Shown here in pieces: positions 42,384 to 50,222 of a stretch of 64,000 nt of DNA; the stretch's first letter is position 1; each line of letters opens with the position of its first letter. Both the position numbers and the translations under genes were made by a program. Origin of the DNA: Verrucomicrobiia bacterium (lineage in GTDB: Bacteria; Verrucomicrobiota; Verrucomicrobiia; Verrucomicrobiales; DEV007). The DNA lies in the NCBI GenBank assembly GCA_030427505.1, contig JAUICH010000028.1, positions 1-64,000 of the forward strand, written 5' to 3'. Below the pieces are notes generated by a model. The model did no database searches. It saw only the letters and a list, made by a program, of their open reading frames with translations, and was not told the origin of the DNA.

Positions 42384-42917
42384 ATGAAAAAGCATCTTCT
42401 CTTCGGATTTCTCTTCGCCATAAGCGGCGCTCTGATGGCTGATCAGCCTTCCGCCGAATGTGACTCTTGCAACTCTTACGCCGGGTCGCCGGAGTTCGAG
42501 CGTCTGAAAGCCCTCGCCGGGACTTGGACCGGGGAAACGGACATGGGAGAAGGGCCCGTGAAAATCACCGTGGAATATCGCGTGGTCGCCGGAGGCAGCG
42601 CGGTTCAGGAAACTTTCCTGGCGGGGACGCCGAAGGAAATGATCACCATGTATACCGAGAAAGAGGGAGTGATCTCGCTCACGCACTACTGCATGCTGCA
42701 CAATCAGCCGGCCATGAAGGTGAAGGAAAAGACAGCGGATACGTTGACCTTTGACTTCAATCCCGCCTGCGGCGTGGACCCGGCCACGGAGATGCACATG
42801 CACTCGCTGGATTTCACCTTCCACGGTCCCGATAAGATTGAGCAAGTCTGGACCCTCTACGCGAATGGCGAGGCGCAGGGCGGTCACCCCTTTGTTCTCG
42901 AACGGGTAAAATCATGA
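42384..42917 (+). CDS. Secreted DUF1579-like protein
   Basis: 177 aa with a signal peptide (MKKHLLFGFLFAISGALMA). The mature protein resembles the lipocalin-like DUF1579 family: LKALAGTWTGETDMGEGP, YRVVAGGSAVQETF, and a closing THYCMLHNQPAM and FHGPDKIEQVWTLYANG. Such proteins are often found next to SRPBCC and VOC genes, as here. No enzymatic role is known. It may be expressed together with the three genes downstream, but a hairpin follows it and the gap to the ArsR gene is 71 bp. Confidence 0.8.
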   Translation: MKKHLLFGFLFAISGALMADQPSAECDSCNSYAGSPEFERLKALAGTWTGETDMGEGPVKITVEYRVVAGGSAVQETFLAGTPKEMITMYTEKEGVISLTHYCMLHNQPAMKVKEKTADTLTFDFNPACGVDPATEMHMHSLDFTFHGPDKIEQVWTLYANGEAQGGHPFVLERVKS

Positions 42918-42921
42918 TTCC

Positions 42922-42941
42922 GCTCCGGTGGATTCCGGAGC
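42922..42941 (+). terminator. Hairpin after the DUF1579-like gene
   Basis: GCTCCGG-TGGATT-CCGGAGC, a perfect 7-bp stem with a 6-nt loop, starts 5 bp after the stop. It lacks a T run, so it may be a partial terminator, an mRNA-stability element or both. Confidence 0.4.
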
Positions 42942-42988
42942 CAGCATTCCTTCGTGGCGTCCGGCCTCCGGATCGATGAACTTCCAGA

Positions 42989-43363
42989 ATGCCTGATACC
43001 CGCTCCGCTTCCCTCTCCGCCACCTTCGCGGCGTTGGCCGATCCCACGCGCCGTTCCATTCTGGAACGGCTGAGCCGGGGGGAGGCCACGGTCACCCAGG
43101 TGGCCGAACCGCTGGAGATGTCGCTGCCGGCTGTCTCCAAGCACCTGCGGGTGCTGGAAAGCGCGGGCCTCATGAACCGGCGGCGCATGGGCCGCACCCA
43201 CTACCTCGAACTCAATCCCGAACCCATGCGCAAGGCCAGAGAGTGGATCGACTTCTACCGCCGTTTCTGGGAAGGCAGTCTCGATTCCCTGGCGAACTAT
43301 CTCGAAAACGAAATCGAACCTGAGAATGGAAACAGCGGCTCATCCGGGCCGCCTCAATCCTAA
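42989..43363 (+). CDS. ArsR-family transcriptional regulator
   Basis: 124-aa winged helix protein: LADPTRRSILERLSRGEATV, then EMSLPAVSKHLRVLESAGLM for the recognition helix and RMGRTHYLELNPEP for the wing. It lacks the CxC metal site of ArsR/SmtB, like the subgroup that sits directly upstream of AHSA1/SRPBCC genes. It begins a compact + strand cluster with the SRPBCC gene 24 bp downstream, which it probably controls together with itself. The ligand is unknown. Confidence 0.93.
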   Translation: MPDTRSASLSATFAALADPTRRSILERLSRGEATVTQVAEPLEMSLPAVSKHLRVLESAGLMNRRRMGRTHYLELNPEPMRKAREWIDFYRRFWEGSLDSLANYLENEIEPENGNSGSSGPPQS

Positions 43364-43387
43364 CCAAGAATCACTCCCATTATCGTC

Positions 43388-43843
43388 ATGACACGTCCTG
43401 ATATCCAAAGCGAAAAGCTTACGCTGAATGTTACCCGCGTTATCCGCGCCCCGCGTCCGCGGGTGTTTCAATCCTTTTCCTCGGTCGAAGAAATGAAGCA
43501 CTGGTTCGGCCCCGGTACCTGTCAGGTGACGGGTGGAGAAATGGACTTTTCCATTGGAGGAAGTTACCGCCTACACATGTACACCGAAGGCGGTCCGGTG
43601 GATCTGGTGGGGACCTTTACCGGAATCGTCCCCAACGAAAAACTCGTCTACACCTGGGAGTGGCAAAACAACGAGCACATGAACTGGGGCGAGATGCTGG
43701 TCACGGTGCTTTTCCGCGACGTGGAAGGCGGCACGGAGGTACAATTAATTCACGAAAACTTTATCGATCCTGAGGCGCTGGAAAATCATCGTCAGGGTTG
43801 GGACGGCAGCTTCGACCGGCTGGAAACCGCCCTCGCTGGCTAA
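43388..43843 (+). CDS. SRPBCC (AHSA1-type) domain protein
   Basis: 151-aa START-like hydrophobic-pocket protein. It opens LNVTRVIRAPRPRVFQSFSS with MKHWFGPG, and later FTGIVPNEKLVYTWEWQN and the closing HENFIDPEALENHRQGWDGS, all typical of the activator of Hsp90 ATPase homologue 1 family in bacteria. Partnered ArsR-SRPBCC genes are common, and the small molecule bound is unknown. It follows the ArsR gene by 24 bp. Confidence 0.93.
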   Translation: MTRPDIQSEKLTLNVTRVIRAPRPRVFQSFSSVEEMKHWFGPGTCQVTGGEMDFSIGGSYRLHMYTEGGPVDLVGTFTGIVPNEKLVYTWEWQNNEHMNWGEMLVTVLFRDVEGGTEVQLIHENFIDPEALENHRQGWDGSFDRLETALAG

Positions 43844-43928
43844 CGGCACGCAAATCAAGAAGAGCGAGATCCGGCTTCCCACCGGGCTCGCCATGGCCCA
43901 ATCTATCCATCCTTTACAAACTAATCCC

Positions 43929-44333
43929 ATGAGCGACGAGAAACCCAAAGAAGACAGAACGCCCGGTATCGTGAGCTGGAATGAGCTTATGACTCCGGAC
44001 ACCGAAGCCAGCAAGAACTTCTACGGAGGCCTGTTTGGCTGGACTTCGGAAGACATGCCCATGCCGAAGGGGACGTACTCCTTCTTCAGTCTGGGCGAAC
44101 GGCCCGCGGCCGGCATGATTCAGATCCGTCCCGACATGGGCGAAGTCGCGCCGTCTTGGTTGATGTACGTCACGGTGGAAGATCTGGACGCTTCGCTGGC
44201 CAAGGCCAAAGACCTGGGCGCTCAGGTCTGCGTGGACGCCACGGATCTCCCCATGGGCCGCTTCGCCGTCATTGCCGATCCCCAGGGGGCGATGTTTGGC
44301 CTCTGGCAGTTCGCTGAAAGCGCGGAATGTTGA
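43929..44333 (+). CDS. VOC-family (glyoxalase-like) protein
   Basis: 134 aa from the ATG at 43929. An upstream in-frame ATG at 43893 is less likely because the family begins just before GIVSWNELMTPD. It shows the paired beta-alpha-beta-beta-beta modules of vicinal oxygen chelate proteins: ASKNFYGGLFGWTSED, then YVTVEDLDASLAKAKDLGAQ and a closing GRFAVIADPQGAMFGLWQ. Members include glyoxalases, bleomycin-binding proteins and dioxygenases. Only some metal ligands can be guessed. It ends the ArsR-SRPBCC-VOC cluster and is convergent with the potassium channel gene, 6 bp away. Confidence 0.9.
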   Translation: MSDEKPKEDRTPGIVSWNELMTPDTEASKNFYGGLFGWTSEDMPMPKGTYSFFSLGERPAAGMIQIRPDMGEVAPSWLMYVTVEDLDASLAKAKDLGAQVCVDATDLPMGRFAVIADPQGAMFGLWQFAESAEC

Positions 44334-44339
44334 GAAGGT

Positions 44340-45374
44340 TTATTCCTTCTCACTTGTCCCATACAATTCTTTCATCTTCTCCAGGCCGCCTTCCGGTCCC
44401 ACCAGGATCAGGCGGTCGTCAATCAGAGGGGAAAACAAAGCGGTGGGGTTCATCTCCCGCTTGTTCCCCCGGTCGATGGCCACCACGGTCATGCCCGTGC
44501 GGGTCCGGACGTGATTGTCCGCCAGGGGCCGGTCCACCAGGGCCGGAAATTCGGCGACGGGGACTTCGTGCACTTCGATCTTCGTGTCGATGCTGACTTC
44601 GTCCGCGTGTTCGCCGTGATCGACCACGGGCGTCACCATCATGGCCAGAATCTTACCCGCGCTGAGCACCGGGGGGCAGACCACCCGGTCGGCTCCCGCC
44701 CGGATGAGCTTGGAGTGGGTGTTGATGTCCTCTTCGCGGGCAATGATATTCAGGTCCGCGCTGAAGCCCCGCGCCAGGAGGGTCACGTAGACATTGGCCG
44801 CGTCCGAGGGGAGGCAGGTCGCCAGGCCGCGGGCCTGCACGATGCGGGCGGCTTCATAGGTGGCTTCGTCCATGGCGTCACCCTCGACGTAGAGGTAGCC
44901 AAGGCCGGTGGCCATGGCCAGGCGCTCGGGGTCTTTCTCCACCAGGATGAAGGGTTGTCCCTTTTCATGGAGCGCCGCGCAGAGGGCCCGGCCCATGCGC
45001 CCGAAGCCCACGATGATGTAGTGCTGATTGAGTTTTTCGATTCGGTCCTTCAATTGTTTCTTCCCCAGTATCTTGTTGATTTCGCCGTCGATGATAAACG
45101 CCACCAGGTTCCCGGCGGCATAGATGGTAGTGAAAATACCGCCCACCATCAGGAAGAGCGCCACGACCCGCTCCGGGCCCTCCGCCGCCTCCATTCCCAC
45201 GGTGGTGAGAATGATGATGGTCAGGTAAAAAGCGTGAAACAGGCTGTGCTCCTGGTCCGTCAGGTAGAAGCCCAGGGTCCCGCCGCCAATAAGGATAAAC
45301 AGCAGCCAGCCGCACAGCTTCAGGTGGCGCAGGCTCTGGGCTCCGGGATCTTCTTTCGACGGATGACTGCTCAC
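44340..45374 (-). CDS. RCK-gated potassium channel-like protein
   Basis: 344 aa with a GTG start. Two transmembrane helices (about 20-38 and 70-95) flank a pore loop, and RCK (TrkA-N) follows with YIIVGFGRMGRALCAAL, a Rossmann motif, then TrkA-C from about 255 (EVSIDTKIEVHEVPV). The layout matches MthK-type channels. The selectivity filter reads T58-V59-G60-M61-E62 instead of the TVGYGD consensus, so potassium selectivity cannot be assumed. Homologues with modified filters conduct other cations or are closed. No regulatory gene is adjacent. Confidence 0.88.
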   Translation of the reverse strand: MSSHPSKEDPGAQSLRHLKLCGWLLFILIGGGTLGFYLTDQEHSLFHAFYLTIIILTTVGMEAAEGPERVVALFLMVGGIFTTIYAAGNLVAFIIDGEINKILGKKQLKDRIEKLNQHYIIVGFGRMGRALCAALHEKGQPFILVEKDPERLAMATGLGYLYVEGDAMDEATYEAARIVQARGLATCLPSDAANVYVTLLARGFSADLNIIAREEDINTHSKLIRAGADRVVCPPVLSAGKILAMMVTPVVDHGEHADEVSIDTKIEVHEVPVAEFPALVDRPLADNHVRTRTGMTVVAIDRGNKREMNPTALFSPLIDDRLILVGPEGGLEKMKELYGTSEKE

Positions 45375-45604
45375 GGATGGTCCTGGCGTCTAGCGAGAGG
45401 GTGATGGTCTCTTTGTCTCAGCAAACAGGTGGGTGGTATAGCGGACGGCAGGTTGGCAACGGGCCGGCCGGACCGCTCAGGCCCGGAATTCTTAAGACTC
45501 GTCACCGGAAAAGCCACCACTAAATCCCTTGAAGCGAATGTCTGCCCACGGGCAAGTGACAAAGCTTGCCACATAGCGGCGAAGTACGGCAAAACTGCTG
45601 CCTG

Positions 45605-46633
45605 ATGTTCCCTGGGAAGATGTGGCGGGTGGTTGTGTCTCTGGCGGTTTTGGGAGCCAGTTCCGCGGTCTGGCTTCGAAGTTCTAGCGCCCAGGACGGG
45701 GACGGGGACGGGGAGGGGGATCCGGCAACCGTGGCTGTCAGTCCCCGGCCTCCGGTGTCTGACGAATCCCTTCAGAGCTGGCTGGACAACATGCTGTGGT
45801 ACCATGGGTTTACTCCGGAGGAAGTCATGGCCGCCACGGGACTGTCGCGGGAGGAAGCCGCGGATGCCATCAAGCGCCTAGAATTGCTGAACGGCATGCC
45901 CCCCGCGCCGCAGGAAGGAGATCCGCTTACCCTTCTGCCCTATCCCGGTGGACGTCACCCGCGCATCGGATTCCTGGAAGGAGCCATCGATCCCCAGCGA
46001 GAGACCAAGATCAGCGTTTTCACGCCTTGGGATCAGAACAGCTACGTGGTGGTGGATCTCCCGGAAGCCATCTTTTCCAACCTGGGACTGACTTATCTCG
46101 CCCACACTCATATCCCCACGATCTGGACGGAAAAAGGCATTGAACTACCTCAGCAGGAATGGATTAGAAAAGATGATACGTCCCTGTTTTTGCGCCGGGT
46201 CTTGCCCAATGGCATCGCCTATACCGCCAGCGCCATCCCGGCTCCGGATCATGTCGCCATGAAGCTTACTCTGACCAATGGAACCGCTGAAACCCTCACC
46301 GGCCTACGGGTTCAGAACTGTCTCATGCTGAAGGGCGCACGCGGGTTTACCGCTCAAACCAAGGAAAACAAAGTCTTCTCCGAACCCTTCGCCGCCTGCC
46401 ATGACGAGACTGGGAAACGGTGGGTCGTTACCGCCTGGGAACCCTTTAACAACATCCGGGCCAATTCCGAGGTTCCGTGTCTGCACTCCGATCCCATCAT
46501 CCCGGATTGTCCTCCGGGACAAACCGTCAAAGCGTGGGGCTACCTGTGGTTCTATGAAGGTAAAGACATCCAGGCGGAGTTCGAACGGCTGAAAGCCTGG
46601 ATAGAGGAACGGAGCACGGAAGATCGCGAGTAG
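45605..46633 (+). CDS. Secreted hypothetical protein, 342 aa
   Basis: Start ATGs at 45605 and 45620 both open a signal peptide (WRVVVSLAVLGASSAVW), followed by an acidic Gly-Asp repeat (DGDGDGEGD). A short helical segment (FTPEEVMAATGLSREEAADA) suggests a sequence-specific helix-turn-helix-like fold, and the rest is beta-rich (PYPGGRHPRIGFLEGAIDPQ, TKISVFTPWDQNSYVVVDL). It resembles uncharacterised secreted planctomycete proteins, and no catalytic site is clear. It is convergent with the PQQ-like gene (46 bp). Confidence 0.75.
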   Translation: MFPGKMWRVVVSLAVLGASSAVWLRSSSAQDGDGDGEGDPATVAVSPRPPVSDESLQSWLDNMLWYHGFTPEEVMAATGLSREEAADAIKRLELLNGMPPAPQEGDPLTLLPYPGGRHPRIGFLEGAIDPQRETKISVFTPWDQNSYVVVDLPEAIFSNLGLTYLAHTHIPTIWTEKGIELPQQEWIRKDDTSLFLRRVLPNGIAYTASAIPAPDHVAMKLTLTNGTAETLTGLRVQNCLMLKGARGFTAQTKENKVFSEPFAACHDETGKRWVVTAWEPFNNIRANSEVPCLHSDPIIPDCPPGQTVKAWGYLWFYEGKDIQAEFERLKAWIEERSTEDRE

Positions 46634-46679
46634 GAAGAGTCCCCAGGAGCGGGAACGGCGACACCTGAACCGGGCGGCC

Positions 46680-47972
46680 TCAGTGTTTCCGGGCCGGAGC
46701 CGCCACGCAATACAGCGCCGTCCCGGTTCGCAGCACCAGGTGGGCGTCCACTGCCGCCACTCCGTAGACCGTGGCTTCGGGGCCAATCTCCAACGTGTTC
46801 GTGGCGAGTTTCTCCGCCAGCGCGGAACCGGCGCGGAAAACGGTACAGCCTCCATCCTTGGAAAAGAAATACACCCGGTCTCCCGCGCCCAGAGGCGAGG
46901 CCCAGGTGCTGGCGGAGAGACGTTCTTCCCAGAGCAATTCGCCACTCTCAGCGTCGTGACAGCTGACCACCCCCGAGCTGTTCACAAAGTAGGCCAGGCC
47001 CCGGTAAAGCAGCGGCGACCCAAAGCTGGAGGTCGTGGACCCCGCGGACCATCTCATGGTGGCCTGGCTGTCTTGGCCCACCTCAGGATTCGGCGGAGCG
47101 ATGGCCATGGACTCGCGCGGCTCGGACGAGCCGATCAGGACGGTGCCGTCCTCCGCCACCGTGGGCGAGGCTACGGTGTTTTTCTCGATGCCATCCATTC
47201 GCCAGAGCAGCGTGCCATCCGCCACGCTGTAAGCTTCCGCCACTCCGTTGGAACTGATCAGGATTTCGCCGCCGCCCTTTCCCGTGGGACCCGCCGCCGC
47301 CACGATGGGGGAGGACCAGGACATTCGGGGTTCGCGGTCCACTTTCCACAGGTTCTTGCCCGTGGCCTTGTCTACCTTCAGGAGGTAAGACGGACCGTCG
47401 TGATCCACGAGCACGATCAAGGCATCATCCGTCTGCGCCAGCGACGAGCCGATCCCGTGCCCGCCTTTGAAAGGGCCATACTCCGTCACCAGAGAGCGCT
47501 GCCAGAGCAGTTCTCCCGCGTGGTCCAGCCCCACCAGGTCTCCGCTTTCAAAGAACAGATAAAGGCCGTCCCCATCAATCGCGGGCGTCGGCGCGCCCCG
47601 GGACACCATCTTGGAGCTTTCGATTTTCTGGGTGCCCTCAAACCGTTTCTCCCATAGGACCTTACCGCTTTCCAGGCTGACCGCCGTCACCACCAGCGTC
47701 TCCTTCATTTCGCCTTCCACGGAAGTTACCGCCACCAGGTCTCCCCAGATGACCGGGCTGGACTGGCCGTAGCCGGGCAGGTCCAGCTTCCATTTCAGGT
47801 TCTCCGTGTCCGGCCACTTCAGGGGAAGGTTGCTGGCCCCGGAGATGCTGTTCCCGTTGCCCCGGAAGCCGGGCCAGGCCCGTGAACCGGCGTCCGCCTG
47901 GGCCGGGAGCGGCCCGGCATGGCAGAGACAAAGAGCGAGGGTGAGAAGGAAGGCCGTGACAGTGGTTTTCAA
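46680..47972 (-). CDS. Secreted PQQ-like beta-propeller protein
   Basis: 430 aa starting TTG (47970-47972), which opens MKTTVTAFLLTLALCLCHAG, a signal peptide. AWPGFRGNGNSISG at the mature start and the recurring segments SSPVIWGDLVAV, SSPIVAAAGPTGKGG and GSPLLYRGLAYFVN mark a PQQ-type eight-bladed propeller. It is similar in style to the protein at 27651-28868 but not a close duplicate. No obvious catalytic residues are present, so a quinoprotein activity is not asserted. It is a single gene. Confidence 0.9.
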   Translation of the reverse strand: MKTTVTAFLLTLALCLCHAGPLPAQADAGSRAWPGFRGNGNSISGASNLPLKWPDTENLKWKLDLPGYGQSSPVIWGDLVAVTSVEGEMKETLVVTAVSLESGKVLWEKRFEGTQKIESSKMVSRGAPTPAIDGDGLYLFFESGDLVGLDHAGELLWQRSLVTEYGPFKGGHGIGSSLAQTDDALIVLVDHDGPSYLLKVDKATGKNLWKVDREPRMSWSSPIVAAAGPTGKGGGEILISSNGVAEAYSVADGTLLWRMDGIEKNTVASPTVAEDGTVLIGSSEPRESMAIAPPNPEVGQDSQATMRWSAGSTTSSFGSPLLYRGLAYFVNSSGVVSCHDAESGELLWEERLSASTWASPLGAGDRVYFFSKDGGCTVFRAGSALAEKLATNTLEIGPEATVYGVAAVDAHLVLRTGTALYCVAAPARKH

Positions 47973-48163
47973 GTCCAGGGGGCGGGGAAATAGGGTGCGT
48001 CACTCAGGTTTCGTCATCGGCACTATAGTATAAACCCCAAGACTCACAAAACGCTCGCCAAGTTTCTGCATGGAAAGCGCATGGACACAGCGTCAGTCCA
48101 CACTTCGGCACGAAGGCGCTAATTCCTTGCAAGGCGTCGCGAGCGGACCCCCGGCGCACGGCT

Positions 48164-48940
48164 ATGCTAAGCAGCGTGAAAGCTTTCCTCTTTGCCATTC
48201 CTGGCCAGCCAAACCGTGTGGAAAGAGAAGTGGAGATTTCCTCTGTCTCCACCTCCTTTGCCTCCGCGGCGGCTGGCTTTCTCAACCAATGGTTGCACTT
48301 CGACGCGGTGCGGCTGGTCACTCGCGGCGCGGCCTGCTCCCTGGCCCTCCGCACGCAGTTCGGCATTTTCTTCTCCACCGGGAACGGCCCTTCGCGAACC
48401 TGCCTGTATGATCCGGTCAGTCATCTCCAGGTGGATGCCGGTAGAATCTCCGGCTGCTACGTCCTGGAAGAAGCCGCCGGCAGCCGCGACGCCACCCTGG
48501 AGGTCGCGTTCGCCCGGCAGGGCTTTGCCCTTTCCGTCCAACCGGAGGGAACGAGTGAAAACAGGGAGTGTCTGAGGAAAATCCGTCAGGCCTTTGCCAT
48601 GGAATGCGCCGACGGTCCGCACATGATCTCCCAAGGCGCCGGAGCGTGGCTGGACGAACGGATGGAGCAGCCTTCCGGCGTTTCCGAGAAGATGACCCAC
48701 CACGCCCAGCGCGTGGCCACCGCCCTGGCCAACAGCCAAAGCGTCCGGATTCACTACACCTCTCCCGGCCTGACCGTTCAGGCGGCCTTTCGGGTCTCCT
48801 TCGCCGACCTAGACGGCACCACGCTTCGTCTCGCCGACCGCGGCCAGTCCCACGTCGCTTTCCTCGAGCTCGGCTCCGATGCCATCAACATCGACGCCAC
48901 GGATCCCCGTTGTGTCTGTGTGGACGTCCTGGAATACTAG
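48164..48940 (+). CDS. Hypothetical protein, 258 aa
   Basis: A soluble-looking protein without signal peptide or transmembrane segment. The beta-rich sequence includes repeats of hydrophobic strand patterns (VRLVTRGAACSLALRTQFGI, FRVSFADLDGTTLRLADRGQ). Coding is supported by uniform codon use and by the lack of other features on either strand. No family is recognised. It lies 191 bp after the divergent PQQ gene start and is not obviously in an operon. Confidence 0.6.
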   Translation: MLSSVKAFLFAIPGQPNRVEREVEISSVSTSFASAAAGFLNQWLHFDAVRLVTRGAACSLALRTQFGIFFSTGNGPSRTCLYDPVSHLQVDAGRISGCYVLEEAAGSRDATLEVAFARQGFALSVQPEGTSENRECLRKIRQAFAMECADGPHMISQGAGAWLDERMEQPSGVSEKMTHHAQRVATALANSQSVRIHYTSPGLTVQAAFRVSFADLDGTTLRLADRGQSHVAFLELGSDAINIDATDPRCVCVDVLEY

Positions 48941-49085
48941 GGTGGTGTTTGCGAAATAGGTGGACGAAATCAATTGAGTTTTAGAGCCGGACTGGCAGGA
49001 AGCTCGCGAGCCGGGGAAAATAGCTGTGGCGGCAGTTTACTTAAAGATTGCGTATTCCCATAGGGATAGAAAACGATAGCCCTGC

Positions 49086-50138
49086 ATGAAGCCCCCGTTC
49101 ATTTCCTCGTCCGCCCCCAGATCCGTCTGCCCGTTTCGTCATCCATTCAGCCTCTTCCTCGCCACCGTCCTCCTTGTCGCCCTCCCATTCCAGACCGCCC
49201 GTGCCTGGGGCGTGGGGCACCAGGTCATCACGCGGGCGGCTTTGGAAGCGGTGGAGGCGCGGGCGCCGGAGTTGTTGGCCCGCTGGGCGGCGCGGCACCG
49301 GAATGCTTACCTGGGGAAGGAGGAAACCATTGCCTGGTATGTGGCGCATCACTTCTGCAAACACCCGGACTGGGTGGACGGCCCGAGCCGGACGGGTGGG
49401 GAGGAAATCGAGGAACGGATCCGCGCCACGGCTTTTGTGTATGCGGAAAAGAACGGGACCTTCCTGCCGCCCATTGCCTACACCGCGCCGGAACGACAGG
49501 AAGGGAAGGGGCCCTGGCCGAAGTCCTATCATTACTTCACGTATCAGACCGGGGAACTGAATCGCGCCTTCGCCCGGAAAGGGGCGCGGTGGTATTTCGA
49601 AAGAATCTCCCAGGCCTTCCGCGAGGGCGAAGACGTGATGGCCGCCGAATACTTTGGGGCTTTTGCTCACGCCATGGAGGACCGGGTCTCGCCCTTTCAT
49701 GTGTGGGACGGCTACGGAGGAAAACGGGAGGCGCTGGAAGACCGGCTGGCGGACCAGGGCTTGCAGGCGCCGGACGGCAGCCGCAACGAAAAGCCGGCGA
49801 ATTCGTCGCTGTTCTGGGGGATCGACGGTCCGGACATGGACGCCGCCGTGCCGGGTTACGAGCCAAAGCTCCTGGGGACCACGCTGGACGAGGCGGCGGA
49901 GGTGTTTACGGAGCGGCTCTTCACGAATCGGGACTTTGCCGAAAGAGTCTACACCGATGCGGAGGGCTTCCTGAAAGCGCACTTGGCGGAGAACTGGAGG
50001 AACAAAGCCGCTGGCGCGGAGACTAACAAATATCTCAGCCAGGTGGCGCGGGAGAATGCGCGGCTCGTGGCGGACGTGCTATGGACGGCCTACACGTTTT
50101 CGAAAGAGGCTGAAAGCGGTGACGCGGCGGCTCAGTGA
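49086..50138 (+). CDS. Secreted phospholipase C / P1 nuclease-like zinc protein
   Basis: 350 aa. The signal peptide ends FQTARA/WGVGHQVIT, so the mature enzyme would begin with Trp, the N-terminal zinc ligand seen in zinc phospholipase C and nuclease P1. Further ligands are AWYVAHHFCKHPDW (His) and YFGAFAHAMEDRVSPFHVWD (H-x3-D and a second His). The trinuclear zinc fold hydrolyses phosphodiesters, either phospholipids or nucleic acids, and sequence alone does not decide which. It is 84 bp upstream of the rsmA fusion gene. Confidence 0.88.
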   Translation: MKPPFISSSAPRSVCPFRHPFSLFLATVLLVALPFQTARAWGVGHQVITRAALEAVEARAPELLARWAARHRNAYLGKEETIAWYVAHHFCKHPDWVDGPSRTGGEEIEERIRATAFVYAEKNGTFLPPIAYTAPERQEGKGPWPKSYHYFTYQTGELNRAFARKGARWYFERISQAFREGEDVMAAEYFGAFAHAMEDRVSPFHVWDGYGGKREALEDRLADQGLQAPDGSRNEKPANSSLFWGIDGPDMDAAVPGYEPKLLGTTLDEAAEVFTERLFTNRDFAERVYTDAEGFLKAHLAENWRNKAAGAETNKYLSQVARENARLVADVLWTAYTFSKEAESGDAAAQ

Positions 50139-50222
50139 GGGGCAGCGCCGGAACAGGCGGACGGAGGCGGGCCCCGGAAAATTCCCGTTTGGTTTGGGGC
50201 CGGGGTGGGGTAAGGCTGTGCG

